Shown: positions 27,056 through 36,275, numbered from the stretch's first letter. The stretch is DNA of 64,000 nucleotides from an uncultured Tenacibaculum sp. (GCF_947502995.1 NZ_CANNBW010000013.1:85972-149971), one strand, 5' to 3'. Notes: generated from the letters alone by a model not told the origin. Program-made: numbers and translations.

Positions 27056-27442
27056 TTAACGTTTAGAGAACTGGAATTTCTTACGTGCTTTCTTCTGACC
27101 GAATTTCTTACGCTCAACCATTCTTGGATCACGAGTTAATAATCCTTCTGGTTTTAATACTGCTTTGTGTTCTTCGTTAATTGAAACTAAAGCTCTAGTA
27201 ATAGCTAAACGGATAGCTTCAGCTTGTCCAGTTACACCACCACCGTATACGTTTACTTTAATATCGTAAGCCTCTAAGTTTTCAGTTAACATTAAAGGTT
27301 GTCTTACTTTATATTGTAAAGTAGGAGTAGTAAAGTAATTAGTTAATTCTCTTTTGTTGATTGTAATGTCTCCTTTACCTTGAGAAACATATACACGAGC
27401 AACAGCTGTTTTTCTTCTACCTATTTTGTGAACTGTTTCCAT
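27056..27442 (-). CDS. rpsI: Small ribosomal subunit protein uS9
   Basis: The 128-residue protein starts METVHKIGRRKTAVARVYV, contains GGGVTGQAEAIRLAITRALV, and ends in the conserved GQKKARKKFQFSKR tail that reaches the decoding site. The start codon overlaps the stop of rplM by one base, so the two are translationally coupled, as in most bacteria. Confidence 0.98.
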   Translation of the reverse strand: METVHKIGRRKTAVARVYVSQGKGDITINKRELTNYFTTPTLQYKVRQPLMLTENLEAYDIKVNVYGGGVTGQAEAIRLAITRALVSINEEHKAVLKPEGLLTRDPRMVERKKFGQKKARKKFQFSKR

Positions 27443-27897
27443 TATTTAAGATCGTTAAGGTTAATAGATTTTGGTTTTTGAGCTTCTTGAGCGTGCTCAG
27501 TACCAGCATATACATATAAATTTCTAAATAAAGCGCTACCTAATTTGTTTTTTGGTAACATTCCTTTAACTGCTTTTTCTACTAATCTAGCAGGGTTCTT
27601 ATCGAACACTTCTTGAGCAGTTAACGATCTTTGTCCACCTGGGTAACCAGTGTGACGGATGTAAGTTTTGTTATTCCACTTACTTCCAGTTAAATTAACT
27701 TTTTCAGCATTGATAATCACAACATTATCACCACAATCTACGTGAGGTGTATAATTTGGCTTGTGTTTACCTCTAATAAGTTTTGCAACTTTAGAAGCTA
27801 AACGACCTAATGATTGCCCGTCCGCATCAACAACAACCCACTCTTTGTTTACAGTTGCTTTGTTAGCCGATACTGTTTTGTAACTTAATGTGTTCAT
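27442..27897 (-). CDS. rplM: Large ribosomal subunit protein uL13
   Basis: The 151-residue protein has WVVVDADGQSLGRLASKVAK, the basic motif IRGKHKPNYTPHVDCGDNVV, TGSKWNNKTYIRHTGYPGG and the ending region GMLPKNKLGSALFRNLYVYAG. It is an early assembly protein of the 50S subunit. It is the first gene of the rplM-rpsI operon and has a strong promoter about 60 bases upstream. Confidence 0.98.
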   Translation of the reverse strand: MNTLSYKTVSANKATVNKEWVVVDADGQSLGRLASKVAKLIRGKHKPNYTPHVDCGDNVVIINAEKVNLTGSKWNNKTYIRHTGYPGGQRSLTAQEVFDKNPARLVEKAVKGMLPKNKLGSALFRNLYVYAGTEHAQEAQKPKSINLNDLK

Positions 27898-27955
27898 ACA
27901 CGATTTAGTTTTTGTCTATTAATAAATTATATAACTTTTCCTTAAAAAAGGAGTG

Positions 27956-27985
27956 CAAATTTACAAATATTTATTTTACTGACAA
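27956..27985 (-). promoter_or_regulatory. rplM-rpsI promoter
   Basis: On the minus strand TTG (27985-27983), 19 bases and TAAATTTG (27963-27956) match the Bacteroidota consensus exactly. Transcription would begin near 27950. Confidence 0.75.
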
Positions 27986-28037
27986 ATAGGAAGTTGGTTT
28001 AATTTTATTTAAGAATCTCAAAATGCGAATTAACATA

Positions 28038-28065
28038 TTGTTAAGAGATTTCTAGTATACTTTTG
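28038..28065 (+). promoter_or_regulatory. Promoter of the DUF5916 gene
   Basis: TTG (28038-28040), a 17-base spacer and TACTTTTG (28058-28065) fit the consensus. The predicted start near 28071 leaves a leader of about 17 bases before the ATG at 28088. Confidence 0.75.
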
Positions 28066-28087
28066 CGACAACGATTCAAAACTAAAA

Positions 28088-30697
28088 ATGAAGGTAAGAA
28101 CATTACTGTTTATTTTTTCTGTTTTTTGTTCACTATTGGGATGGGGGCAAAGTTTAGAAAAGAAAATATATACAACTAAAAAGACTGATAAAGAACTTAC
28201 AATTGATGGAAAATTAGATGATCCTGCTTGGGAAGCTGTTCCTTGGGGAGGTGATTTTTTTCAAAAAGATCCAGAAGAAGGAGTTGCTCCTGCTTTTCAA
28301 ACTAAGTTTAAAATTCTTTATGATACAAAGTATCTTTACATAGCAATTAGAGCATTTGATGATTCACCTGAAGAAATTGAAGCTCGTTTAACTCGTCGTG
28401 ATGGTTTTGCGGGTGATCGCGTAAATGTGATTATAGATAGTTATCATGACAAAAGAACTGCTTTTGTTTTTACAGTTACAGCTGCTGGGGTAAAAGGAGA
28501 AGAGTTTGTGACTCAAAATGGTCAAAATTGGGATGAAAGTTGGAATCCTGTTTGGTATACAGATGCTGTTATTGATGATAAAGGTTGGACGGGAGAGATG
28601 AAAATTCCATTTAGTCAATTGCGTTTTGGTAAAGCAAAAGAGCAAATTTGGGGGTTAAATTTTAATCGTACAATCTTTAGAAAAAACGAAAGGTCGCTCT
28701 GGCAAAGAATACCAAATGATATTTCTGGTTTTATCAGTGAAGCAGGGGAATTACACGGGTTAATTGATTTAAAATCACAAAAGCAATTAGAGATTCAGCC
28801 ATTCACCGTAATGTCTTATGAGACTTTTGAAAAAGAACCAGGAAATCCGTTTAGAGATGGTGATAATTTTAGAGTTAATGGTGGGTTAGATGCTAAAATT
28901 GGAGTAACAAATGATCTTACTTTAGATGTAACAATAAATCCAGATTTTGGTCAAGTTGAAGCCGATCCAGGGAATATTGTGTTAGATGGTTTTGACGATG
29001 TTTTCTTCCGTGAACAAAGACCATTCTTCGTAGAAAATAAAAATATTTTTGATTTTAGGGTTGGAGGACAAGATAATGTGTTCTACAGTAGAAGAATTGG
29101 AAGAAGTCCACAAACTTCTGCCGATTCTAATGATGGAGAATTTGTAGATGCGCCAATTAATAGTTCTATAATTGCTGCTGCTAAGTTTTCTGGTAAAACA
29201 AGAGATGGTTGGTCTATTGGTGTTTTAGAAACTGTAACGGATAATGAGTATGCGGAGATTGATAATAATGGAGATAGAAGAGAAGTTTTAGTTGAACCAT
29301 TAACAAATTATTTTGTAACAAGAGTTCAAAAGGATTTTAACGATAGGAAATCTTTTATCGGTGGTATTTTTACAGCTACAAATAGAGATTTACAATCGAT
29401 TAATACACTTCATAAATCAGCGTATTCTGGTGGTTTAGATTTTAGACACGAATGGAAAAATAGAGATTATTTTATTCAAGGTAATTTCTCTATGAGTCAC
29501 GTTTCAGGAAGTAAAGAAGCTATTCAAAGAACGCAGGAATCTATTCGTCATTTATTTCAACGAGTAGATGCTAGTCATTTAAGAGTAGATCCAAATAGAA
29601 CTTCTTTAACTGGAACAGGAGGGCGAGTTTTTGGAGGTAAAAGAGGAGGAGGAAATTGGCGTTTCTTTTTAGGAGCCAATTGGAAATCTCCAGAGTTTGA
29701 ATTGAATGATGTAGGTTTTTTACGTCAAACAGATCAAATATGGCAATTTGGTAACATTGAGTATTTATGGCAAAACCCAACAAAAATATACAGACGAGCT
29801 TCTGCAAGAGTTGTGTTAAGAAGTATGTATGATTTTGCTGGGAATTTTAACAGAATTGAATACGAAACTAGAGGGAATATTAATTGGGATAATAATTGGG
29901 GAACGGAAGGAAGAATTGGTTATCGCCCTAGATCTATTCAGAATTCATTTTTAAGAGGAGGTCCACGCTGGAGAAATTCAGAAGAAGTGTATTATAATTT
30001 TGCAATTGGGTCAGATTCTAGTAAAAAGTTCAACTTCTCTATTGGTTATGCGAATAATTATGGAACAGACGATAGTTTTAATGTGAAAAACTACGATTTA
30101 AACCTTAATTACCAACCATTGGATGCTTTAAGTGTTTCTTTGAGTACAAGTTTTCGAGAAAATATAAATAAAACACAATATGTTTCTGAAGAATTAAATG
30201 GAGCTACACCAAGATATGTTTTAGGAGAAATAGATAATAATAATTTGTCCTTTACATTTAGAGCAAATTATAGTATTAATCCTAATTTGTCAATTCAGTA
30301 TTATGGACAGCCATTTATAGCTAGAGGAAGATACAGTAATTTCAATTATGTATCAAATTCTTTATCTGAAGACATCGGAGGAAGAGTTGTTTTTCTAGAT
30401 GAAAATCAAGTGAATTTTGATGCAAATGATGAAGTTTTCAGGATTGATGAAAATTTAGATGGAATTACAGATTATGAATTTTCTAATCCAGATTTTTCTT
30501 TTGCTCAATTTCGATCTAATTTAGTAATGCGTTGGGAATATACTCCTGGCTCTGAGTTTTTCTTTGTTTGGTCGCAAGGAACTACTGGAAGTCAAGATCC
30601 AGATCGATCTTTATTAGGAGGATTAAATAATCAAATTTTAGAACAAGAATTAGAAAATATATTTTTAATTAAATTCACTTATCGATTCTTGAAATAA
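28088..30697 (+). CDS. DUF5916 / CBM9-like outer-membrane beta-barrel protein
   Basis: The 869-residue protein has a signal peptide (MKVRTLLFIFSVFCSLLGWG). A CBM9-like domain follows at about 35-225: ELTIDGKLDDPAWEAVPW, FKILYDTKYLYIAIRAFDD and GWTGEMKIPFSQLRF. The rest matches the DUF5916 type: NPDFGQVEADPGNIVLDGFD, FFREQRPFFVENKNIFDFRV, then alternating aromatic beta strands to an end FLIKFTYRFLK typical of an outer-membrane barrel. The biochemical role of the family is not established; carbohydrate binding or uptake is an inference from the CBM9-like part. It is transcribed alone, with its own promoter and terminator. Confidence 0.85.
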   Translation: MKVRTLLFIFSVFCSLLGWGQSLEKKIYTTKKTDKELTIDGKLDDPAWEAVPWGGDFFQKDPEEGVAPAFQTKFKILYDTKYLYIAIRAFDDSPEEIEARLTRRDGFAGDRVNVIIDSYHDKRTAFVFTVTAAGVKGEEFVTQNGQNWDESWNPVWYTDAVIDDKGWTGEMKIPFSQLRFGKAKEQIWGLNFNRTIFRKNERSLWQRIPNDISGFISEAGELHGLIDLKSQKQLEIQPFTVMSYETFEKEPGNPFRDGDNFRVNGGLDAKIGVTNDLTLDVTINPDFGQVEADPGNIVLDGFDDVFFREQRPFFVENKNIFDFRVGGQDNVFYSRRIGRSPQTSADSNDGEFVDAPINSSIIAAAKFSGKTRDGWSIGVLETVTDNEYAEIDNNGDRREVLVEPLTNYFVTRVQKDFNDRKSFIGGIFTATNRDLQSINTLHKSAYSGGLDFRHEWKNRDYFIQGNFSMSHVSGSKEAIQRTQESIRHLFQRVDASHLRVDPNRTSLTGTGGRVFGGKRGGGNWRFFLGANWKSPEFELNDVGFLRQTDQIWQFGNIEYLWQNPTKIYRRASARVVLRSMYDFAGNFNRIEYETRGNINWDNNWGTEGRIGYRPRSIQNSFLRGGPRWRNSEEVYYNFAIGSDSSKKFNFSIGYANNYGTDDSFNVKNYDLNLNYQPLDALSVSLSTSFRENINKTQYVSEELNGATPRYVLGEIDNNNLSFTFRANYSINPNLSIQYYGQPFIARGRYSNFNYVSNSLSEDIGGRVVFLDENQVNFDANDEVFRIDENLDGITDYEFSNPDFSFAQFRSNLVMRWEYTPGSEFFFVWSQGTTGSQDPDRSLLGGLNNQILEQELENIFLIKFTYRFLK

Positions 30698-30718
30698 GAA
30701 TAAAGCTTTTAAAATAAA

Positions 30719-30755
30719 CAAATCAGTCAGAGTATCACTCTAGCTGATTTGTTTT
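30719..30755 (+). terminator. Terminator of the DUF5916 gene
   Basis: A stem of about 14-15 bp with one mismatch and one G-T pair (CAAATCAG 30719-30726 with CTGATTTG 30744-30751, continued by AGAGT/ACTCT around the loop ATC) is followed by TTTT. Confidence 0.85.
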
Positions 30756-30901
30756 ATACTAGTTTGTGAATTCCGATACTAGTAGAATTATTAACTAATT
30801 GAAAAATCTTTGAGTTTACGTTAGTGAAGGGTTTAAGTCTTGATAAGATTCCTGTGTTTGATTTCTATTGTTGTTATAAAATACAGAATATAAAAGCATA
30901 A

Positions 30902-30929
30902 AAAAACCACCTACATTTAGGTGGTTTTT
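30902..30929 (-). terminator. Terminator of the OmpA-type lipoprotein gene
   Basis: AAAAACCACCTA (30902-30913) pairs perfectly with TAGGTGGTTTTT (30918-30929) around CATT. It lies 22 bases beyond the stop codon of the minus-strand gene. Confidence 0.85.
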
Positions 30930-30950
30930 AAATTTTGTAAAGTGAAAAGA

Positions 30951-31796
30951 TTACTCAACTTTTTGATCTAATAAATCAAAGAATTGATTTAAACGAGGTA
31001 AGATGATAATCTTTGTACGTCTGTTTTTAGCTTTATTAGCTGGTGTATCATTAGGAGCTAATGGTAAGAAACTACTTCTACCAGCAGCAATTAATCTAGA
31101 CGGAGATACATTATACTTCGATTGTAACTCACGTACAATTGCAGTAGAACGCTTCACACTTAAGTCCCAGTTGTCTTTTACAGCAGCAGTGTTAATTGGA
31201 GTATCATCAGTATGACCTTCAATCATAACATCCATTTCTGGTTGTCCGTTTACCACAGTAGCAACTTTTTGTAAAACTTTAGAAGCTTTATCTGTAATTG
31301 TATAACTACCGCTCTTGAATAATAACTTATCAGAAATAGAAATAAATACAACGGTCTTCTCTACATTAACCTCGATATCTTGATCGTCAATTCCGTCTTG
31401 TAATTCTTTCTTTAAATGAAAAGCTACTACTAAGTTTAATGAGTCTTTTTTAGAAGCTGCAGCTCTAATTTTGTTGATGTATTTATCTTTTTTACTTAAT
31501 TGAGCTAAAGTTTCTTTAATGTTGTCGTTAGCACCTTTAGTTAAAACAGTTAAATTTTCAACTTGTTGAATAGTATTTTCTTTGTCTTTTCTTAGTTCGT
31601 CAATTCTTCCTTCTAAATCTTTAGAGCGATCCTGATACTTCTCTTTCTCTACTAAACACTTAGTAAGGTTTGTTTTTACTGTTGCTAATTCATCTTTAGT
31701 TTGTTCGTGCTTTGCCTTTAAAGCTTCTAATTCTTTGCTAGATGCACAAGAAGCTAATAAAACAGCAGCCGATAGAAATAATACTATTTTTTTCAT
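30951..31796 (-). CDS. OmpA-family peptidoglycan-associated lipoprotein
   Basis: I start at ATG 31796, giving 281 residues. MKKIVLFLSAAVLLASCASS then reads as a lipoprotein signal with the lipid-modified Cys17. An in-frame ATG 16 codons upstream would spoil this signal and lies upstream of the -7 element. A long coiled coil (about 20-115) precedes an OmpA/MotB-type peptidoglycan-binding domain: VVFISISDKLLFKSGSYTIT, MIEGHTDDTPI, DLSVKRSTAIVREL and AGRSSFLP, then NRRTKIIILP. It probably tethers the outer membrane to the cell wall. Unlike classical OmpA it has no beta-barrel. Confidence 0.9.
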   Translation of the reverse strand: MKKIVLFLSAAVLLASCASSKELEALKAKHEQTKDELATVKTNLTKCLVEKEKYQDRSKDLEGRIDELRKDKENTIQQVENLTVLTKGANDNIKETLAQLSKKDKYINKIRAAASKKDSLNLVVAFHLKKELQDGIDDQDIEVNVEKTVVFISISDKLLFKSGSYTITDKASKVLQKVATVVNGQPEMDVMIEGHTDDTPINTAAVKDNWDLSVKRSTAIVRELQSKYNVSPSRLIAAGRSSFLPLAPNDTPANKAKNRRTKIIILPRLNQFFDLLDQKVE

Positions 31797-31819
31797 CTTA
31801 ATGTAGTTAATGTAAGTAG

Positions 31820-31827
31820 CAAATTTA
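31820..31827 (-). promoter_or_regulatory. -7 element of the OmpA-type gene
   Basis: The minus strand reads TAAATTTG, a full TAnnTTTG match 23 bases before the chosen ATG. The nearest TTG is 14 bases upstream, shorter than usual. Confidence 0.5.
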
Positions 31828-31880
31828 AAAAAATGATAAAACAAAAAGTCACATTAACGGTATTTTAGTACAGATTGATT

Positions 31881-31888
31881 TATTTTTG
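31881..31888 (+). promoter_or_regulatory. -7 element of the apbE-like gene
   Basis: TATTTTTG matches TAnnTTTG and ends 18 bases before the ATG at 31907. It overlaps a possible TTG start at 31886, which argues against that upstream start. No TTG lies at the right upstream distance. Confidence 0.5.
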
Positions 31889-31906
31889 TTAAAAAAATAT
31901 AAATTA

Positions 31907-32905
31907 ATGGCGTCAAAATACTATTCTTTCCTGCTAGTTTTCTTAGTTTTTTTTCAAGCTTGTAAAACTGAAAATAAAAAAGAACAAGTTCAAACAACGC
32001 AAGAATCCTTCACTAAATTGAGAGGAAACGTTTTTGGAACAACGTATAATATCATTTATAAGAGTACAGAGAATTTTCAAGAGCCAATTAATGTAATATT
32101 CGAAAAATTTAATAATTCATTATCTACTTACATTCCAACATCTTTAATTTCTAAAATAAATCAGAATGATACAACAGTAGTTGTTGATGCTTATTTTGTT
32201 GAGGCTTTTGATAAAGCAAAGCGTTTGTATAAAGAAACTGACGGGTATTTCGATCCTACGATAGGGAAATTAATTAATGCGTATGGTTTTGGTTCGGGTA
32301 AAGAAAAAAAGAACCTTACAGAAGAAGAAGTTAAAGAATTAATGAAGATTACAGGTTTCGATAAAATGACTTTAAAAGGTAATAAAGTTGTAAAAGCTCC
32401 TGAAATGGAATTTAACGTAAATGCCTATGCAAAAGGTTTAGGAATTGATGTTGTTGGACGTTTTTTAGAAAGTAAAAAAATTCAAGATTATTTAGTTGAA
32501 ATAGGAGGTGAAATTAGGGCTAGAGGTAAAAACTCGAGAGATTCTGCATGGAAAGTAGCAATTGATGATCCTAAAACAGATGGATCTAGGAGTCAATCTC
32601 GATTTATTTTATTAGATAATCAATCTATGGCTACTTCAGGAAATTACAGGAAGTTTAAAGTCAATGAAAAAGGAGAAAAAATTGTACATACTGTAAATCC
32701 AAAAACTGGGTTAGCTCAAGAGAATAATTTATTAAGTGCTTCGGTTTTAATGAATGGGGATTGTGCAGATGTAGATGCTTATGCAACAGCATTTATGGCA
32801 ATGGGATTAAAAAAAACAAAACTTTTTTTAGAGAAGCATCCTGAACTTAAGGTTGTACTACTTTTTACAAATGATAAAGGTGAAATAGAGGAATTTTCTA
32901 ATTAA
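31907..32905 (+). CDS. apbE: FAD:protein FMN transferase (ApbE family lipoprotein)
   Basis: Starting at ATG 31907 gives 332 residues with lipoprotein signal MASKYYSFLLVFLVFFQAC (lipid-modified Cys19). ApbE features are FGTTYNIIY, ETDGYFDPTIGKLINAYGFG, NVNAYAKGLGIDVVGRFLE, YLVEIGGEIRARGKN, MATSGNYRKF and HTVNPKTG. GDCADVDAYATAFMAMG is the metal/flavin site that normally reads DADALATA. The family moves FMN from FAD onto Thr in periplasmic proteins such as the NqrB and NqrC or RnfG subunits. A longer ORF starting with TTG at 31886 overlaps the promoter and is rejected. No Nqr or Rnf genes are in the window. Confidence 0.9.
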   Translation: MASKYYSFLLVFLVFFQACKTENKKEQVQTTQESFTKLRGNVFGTTYNIIYKSTENFQEPINVIFEKFNNSLSTYIPTSLISKINQNDTTVVVDAYFVEAFDKAKRLYKETDGYFDPTIGKLINAYGFGSGKEKKNLTEEEVKELMKITGFDKMTLKGNKVVKAPEMEFNVNAYAKGLGIDVVGRFLESKKIQDYLVEIGGEIRARGKNSRDSAWKVAIDDPKTDGSRSQSRFILLDNQSMATSGNYRKFKVNEKGEKIVHTVNPKTGLAQENNLLSASVLMNGDCADVDAYATAFMAMGLKKTKLFLEKHPELKVVLLFTNDKGEIEEFSN

Positions 32906-33009
32906 TAATACCTAGCTTTAGGTATGTTTTAAGTCTTTGTCTCATAGTATTTTAGTTCTGATTTTAAAAAGGAAATCAAGAACAGGGTTTTAACCATAAA
33001 TACATAAAA

Positions 33010-34305
33010 ATGAGAAGGGGATTATTTATCGTTTTTTTAGTCGTTAATTTCTATACTTCAATAGGGCAATCTAACTACGAAATTGCTAAAGTTTATTTCA
33101 GTAAAGCTGAAAGAGACATGGAGAAAATAGATTATCAAGCTGCTAAAGTTAACTTCGACAAAGGAGTATCTAAAATAGATTCTATCCAAAAATCTAGAAT
33201 TGCAGAAATGGGTACTTTAATTTATTATGAGCTCAAATCATATAAAGAAGCTAAAGATTTTGCTAAAAAATATTTTCAATTATCTAGAAGTAAAACTTCA
33301 GAAACTTACAAGCAAATGTTGGAATTGTATGTTGATATTGAAGAAAAACTAGAGAAGATTGAAGCTGAACAAAAAGAAGAAGAACGGCTAAAGTTAATGG
33401 CTGAAAAAGAAGAAAAGCGAATAGATTCATTAAAACGTGAATGGAATGCGATTTCAGATGCTTTATCTATTCATGCGGATACAATTTTTAACTTCAACAC
33501 ATACGGGTTAGCTATTTTTAAAAAAGGAAATAAATATGGTTTGTTAAATGAAAATGGAAAGATTCTCATAAGGCCAAATTTGTATGAAAATGCTTTAACT
33601 TTTGAAGGCGTGTTTCTTTTTGTAGATAAGAAACGAAAAGGAACTCAAATCTACTGTTACAAATCTAAAGAGAAAGAAGGTTTTGAGTTGCCAGATATTA
33701 AAAGTGTTAATTCCGCATCTTCTTTTTTTGAAGCAGTTTTATTACCAAGAGGAAATCAACAGTTAGTTGCTTATCCAAATAATAGTACAGATACCTTTGT
33801 TTTTGATTTAGTTAATGAGAGTTTTCTTCGAATTAAAAAAATTGAAGGGCAGTTAAAGGCTATGAAAAAAGCAGATATAATTGATAAGTATGATGAAGAT
33901 GAAAACACTGTGAAAATTAATAAAACATGGTATAAGTTAGGTGGTCATTTAGGGGGAGATATTTATACATTATACGATCAAGAAACTAAAAAGTTAAAAG
34001 GATATTTATTTGGTTCTTCTGAAATTTCTGAAAACGAGAACCGAGTTTTATTTGCTGAAGATATTGGCTATTTGGGTAGTTTTTATAAAAATAAAATTCA
34101 AGCTCAAAAAGGAAAGAATACGAGTTGGTATAATATCCTTGGAGAAAAAGTTAGTAAAATGAAAGATGCAAAAGGAACTTATACTAACGATGTAATTATT
34201 GAAAAAAAGGATACAGGTAAATATCAACTTAAAAAAGATGGAATTGTGTTTTTAGGAGATAAAAAACTTCAATCTTTAGAAGATTACTTGAAAGAAAATA
34301 AATAA
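33010..34305 (+). CDS. Secreted protein with helical N-terminus and WG-like repeat
   Basis: I do not recognise a named family for this 431-residue protein. It has a signal peptide (MRRGLFIVFLVVNFYTSIGQS). A TPR-like helical region spans about 22-110 (NYEIAKVYFSKAERDMEKID, YYELKSYKEAKDFAKKYF). A charged coiled coil follows at about 110-145 (EKLEKIEAEQKEEERLKLM). The rest is beta-rich and includes a WG-repeat-like unit, FKKGNKYGLLNENGKILIRP. A periplasmic or surface location is expected. It follows the apbE-like gene by 104 bases and converges on the methyltransferase gene with a 4-base gap, so no separate terminator is seen. Confidence 0.7.
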   Translation: MRRGLFIVFLVVNFYTSIGQSNYEIAKVYFSKAERDMEKIDYQAAKVNFDKGVSKIDSIQKSRIAEMGTLIYYELKSYKEAKDFAKKYFQLSRSKTSETYKQMLELYVDIEEKLEKIEAEQKEEERLKLMAEKEEKRIDSLKREWNAISDALSIHADTIFNFNTYGLAIFKKGNKYGLLNENGKILIRPNLYENALTFEGVFLFVDKKRKGTQIYCYKSKEKEGFELPDIKSVNSASSFFEAVLLPRGNQQLVAYPNNSTDTFVFDLVNESFLRIKKIEGQLKAMKKADIIDKYDEDENTVKINKTWYKLGGHLGGDIYTLYDQETKKLKGYLFGSSEISENENRVLFAEDIGYLGSFYKNKIQAQKGKNTSWYNILGEKVSKMKDAKGTYTNDVIIEKKDTGKYQLKKDGIVFLGDKKLQSLEDYLKENK

Positions 34306-34309
34306 CTGT

Positions 34310-35086
34310 TTATTGTCCTGTTTTATAGCATAAAGGTAAAATTTCACCTTTAGCTAAAGCATATCGCTCCACTAATTCTGGGGCGATTTGTTTTGTGTAA
34401 TCTACTTCTTTTACATCAAAACCTATAGAACGTAATTTGTTGAAATAATCTCTTCCATATACACGAACATGGTCGTATTGCCCAAATATTTTAGCTCTCT
34501 CTTTTGGATCTGTAATAGAGTCATCTTCAAAAGTGGTTTCTCTGTTTAAGTCTTGAGGGATTTGGAATATACCATAACCACCAGGTTTTAATACACGAAA
34601 TAGTTCTTGCATTGCTTTTGTATCATCTGGAATATGTTCTAACACATGATTACAAAAAATAATATCAAAAGATTCGTCTTTAAAAGGTAAATCACAAATA
34701 TCTGCTTTAACATCAGCAATTGGCGATTCTAAATCTGAAGTGATATATTCTAGGTTTTTTAATGCTCTAAAACGATGCAAAAAACATTGTTCAGGAGCAA
34801 TATGTAGTAGTTTTCTCTTTTCTTTAGATGAAAAAAAGTTTGTTTCTTGCTGTAAATACAACCATAGTAAACGGTGTCTTTCTAAAGAAAGAGTAGATGG
34901 AGATAATACATTTTCACGTTGAACTTCATAACCGTATGGAAGCATCTTTTTAAAAGATTTCCCATCGATAGGATCTGTGAAATTATCTCCTTTTAACCAC
35001 CAAGCTATTACAGGACGAACCCAATAACTAGCTTTGATTAAAATAGGTCGAGGTATGGTGTTTAATACAGTTTTAAAAAGTGACAC
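34310..35086 (-). CDS. Class I SAM-dependent methyltransferase
   Basis: The 258-residue protein has a Methyltransf_11-type fold: RKLLHIAPEQCFLHRFRAL (motif I region, atypical in lacking the GxGxG glycines), YITSDLESPIADVKADICDLPF, FDIIFCNHVLEHIPDDTKAM (motif IV) and LFRVLKPGGYGIFQIPQ. The substrate is unknown. It starts 2 bases after map and is probably co-transcribed with it. The weak glycine motif suggests a divergent SAM pocket, but the post-motif residues fit the family well. Confidence 0.85.
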   Translation of the reverse strand: MSLFKTVLNTIPRPILIKASYWVRPVIAWWLKGDNFTDPIDGKSFKKMLPYGYEVQRENVLSPSTLSLERHRLLWLYLQQETNFFSSKEKRKLLHIAPEQCFLHRFRALKNLEYITSDLESPIADVKADICDLPFKDESFDIIFCNHVLEHIPDDTKAMQELFRVLKPGGYGIFQIPQDLNRETTFEDDSITDPKERAKIFGQYDHVRVYGRDYFNKLRSIGFDVKEVDYTKQIAPELVERYALAKGEILPLCYKTGQ

Positions 35087-35088
35087 TA

Positions 35089-35907
35089 TTAAAGAACTAA
35101 AGGTTGTTGTCTAAACTCATTTTCTTCATCACTTTCAATACCTAAAGCTTCGTAAATGTATTGGAAAGTAGAAAGTAACTCTGGTTTTCCATCAATTAAA
35201 GCTACATCATGTTCAAAGTGAGCAGATGGCTTATTGTCTAAAGTAGTTACCGTCCAACCATCTTTATGGAATCTTATTTTATGAGTTCCCATGTTTGTCA
35301 TAGGTTCAATAGCTACTGCCATACCTTCAACAAACTTTTTACCTCTACCACGTCTTCCGTAATTTGGCATTTCCGGATCTTCATGCATTTTTCTACCAAT
35401 TCCATGTCCTACTAACTCTCTTACTACACCATACCCATGTTTTTCTGTAAATTGTTGAATAGCATAACCTACATCTCCAACACGGTTTCCAACTTTAAAT
35501 TCACGAATACCGACATACAAACTTTCTTTTGTGATGTCTAATAGTTTTTTAGTTTCTGGATCAATTTCGCCAACAGCAAATGTATATGCATGATCTCCGT
35601 AGAATTCATTCTTTAAAGCTCCACAATCGATAGAAATAATATCTCCTTCAACTAAAGGAGTGTTGTTAGGAATTCCATGTACTACTTGAGAATTTGGACT
35701 CATGCATAATGTGTTTGGAAAATCATATAAACCCAAAAAAGCAGGAATTGCACCTTGTTCTCTTATAAATTCTTCAGCAAGTTTATCTAAATATAAAGTA
35801 GTAACTCCAGGTTTTACTTCTTTAGCTAACATTCCTAAAGTTTTAGAAACTACTAAAGCACTTTCGCGCATTAACTCTATTTCTTCTCTGTTTTTTGGTA
35901 TAATCAT
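35089..35907 (-). CDS. map: Type I methionine aminopeptidase
   Basis: The 272-residue enzyme removes the initiator Met from nascent proteins. The metal ligands sit in SIDCGALKNEFYGDHAYTF (two Asp), VGHGIGRKMHEDPEMPNYG (His), VAIEPMTNMG (Glu) and AHFEHDVALI (with the final Glu normally just after; here the tail reads IDGKPELLS). There is no SH3-like or zinc-finger extension, as usual for type Ia. It heads a two-gene operon with the methyltransferase. Confidence 0.96.
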   Translation of the reverse strand: MIIPKNREEIELMRESALVVSKTLGMLAKEVKPGVTTLYLDKLAEEFIREQGAIPAFLGLYDFPNTLCMSPNSQVVHGIPNNTPLVEGDIISIDCGALKNEFYGDHAYTFAVGEIDPETKKLLDITKESLYVGIREFKVGNRVGDVGYAIQQFTEKHGYGVVRELVGHGIGRKMHEDPEMPNYGRRGRGKKFVEGMAVAIEPMTNMGTHKIRFHKDGWTVTTLDNKPSAHFEHDVALIDGKPELLSTFQYIYEALGIESDEENEFRQQPLVL

Positions 35908-35929
35908 TTCCTATGGAATAAATAAAGTG

Positions 35930-35937
35930 CAAATATA
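35930..35937 (-). promoter_or_regulatory. map -7 promoter element
   Basis: The minus strand reads TATATTTG, a full match to TAnnTTTG 22 bases before the map ATG. No TTG was found at the standard distance. Confidence 0.5.
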
Positions 35938-35955
35938 CTGGATTCGTAGAAACAT

Positions 35956-36249
35956 TTAAGGTTTAAATTCTGGATGCTTTTTTCTAAACGCTTGCACTTT
36001 TTTTAACCAGTCTGGCATTCCATGTTTTTCTATCATTGTTTTAATGTGTGAATCATTAAAATCCAAATAAGGTTTGTAGCTGTGTAAATACTGAAATTCG
36101 TTTTTATGTTCCCAGTTTTCAAAACAAGATTTATGCATTCCAGAATCTGAAAATTCACCAAATTTATGATCAGGAATTAAAAAAGCAGACCATGAAATTA
36201 TTTCATTGTCTGCTTTTAATGTTTTGTTGTGTAAAGAGTATTTTGTTGA
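35956..36249 (-). pseudogene. Possible 5'-truncated small gene of unknown function
   Basis: The frame is open from 36249 to the stop at 35956 (97 codons), but the only standard start is ATG at 36138, which yields 60 residues. The upstream in-frame codons read as sensible protein (ISWSAFLIPDHKFGEFSDSG) that runs straight into MHKSCFENWEHKNEF, so the coding part seems to begin before any ATG, GTG or TTG. The single Cys and the FGEFSDSGMHKSCFENWEH segment resemble the second half of a small treble-clef zinc domain whose first CxxC pair would be missing. Either the 5' end was lost, a rare ATT/ATA start is used, or only the 60-residue form is made. It lies 26 bases after the thioredoxin-like gene. 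Confidence 0.45.
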
Positions 36250-36275
36250 TTATGAGATTGTTAGAGTTATAATGA

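Noticed and set aside
31797..31844. Upstream ATG for the OmpA-type gene
   Set aside because: The 16 extra residues would precede a clean lipoprotein signal peptide, and the ATG lies upstream of the TAAATTTG element.
31886..31906. TTG start for the apbE-like gene
   Set aside because: It overlaps the TATTTTTG promoter element and would bury the lipoprotein signal.
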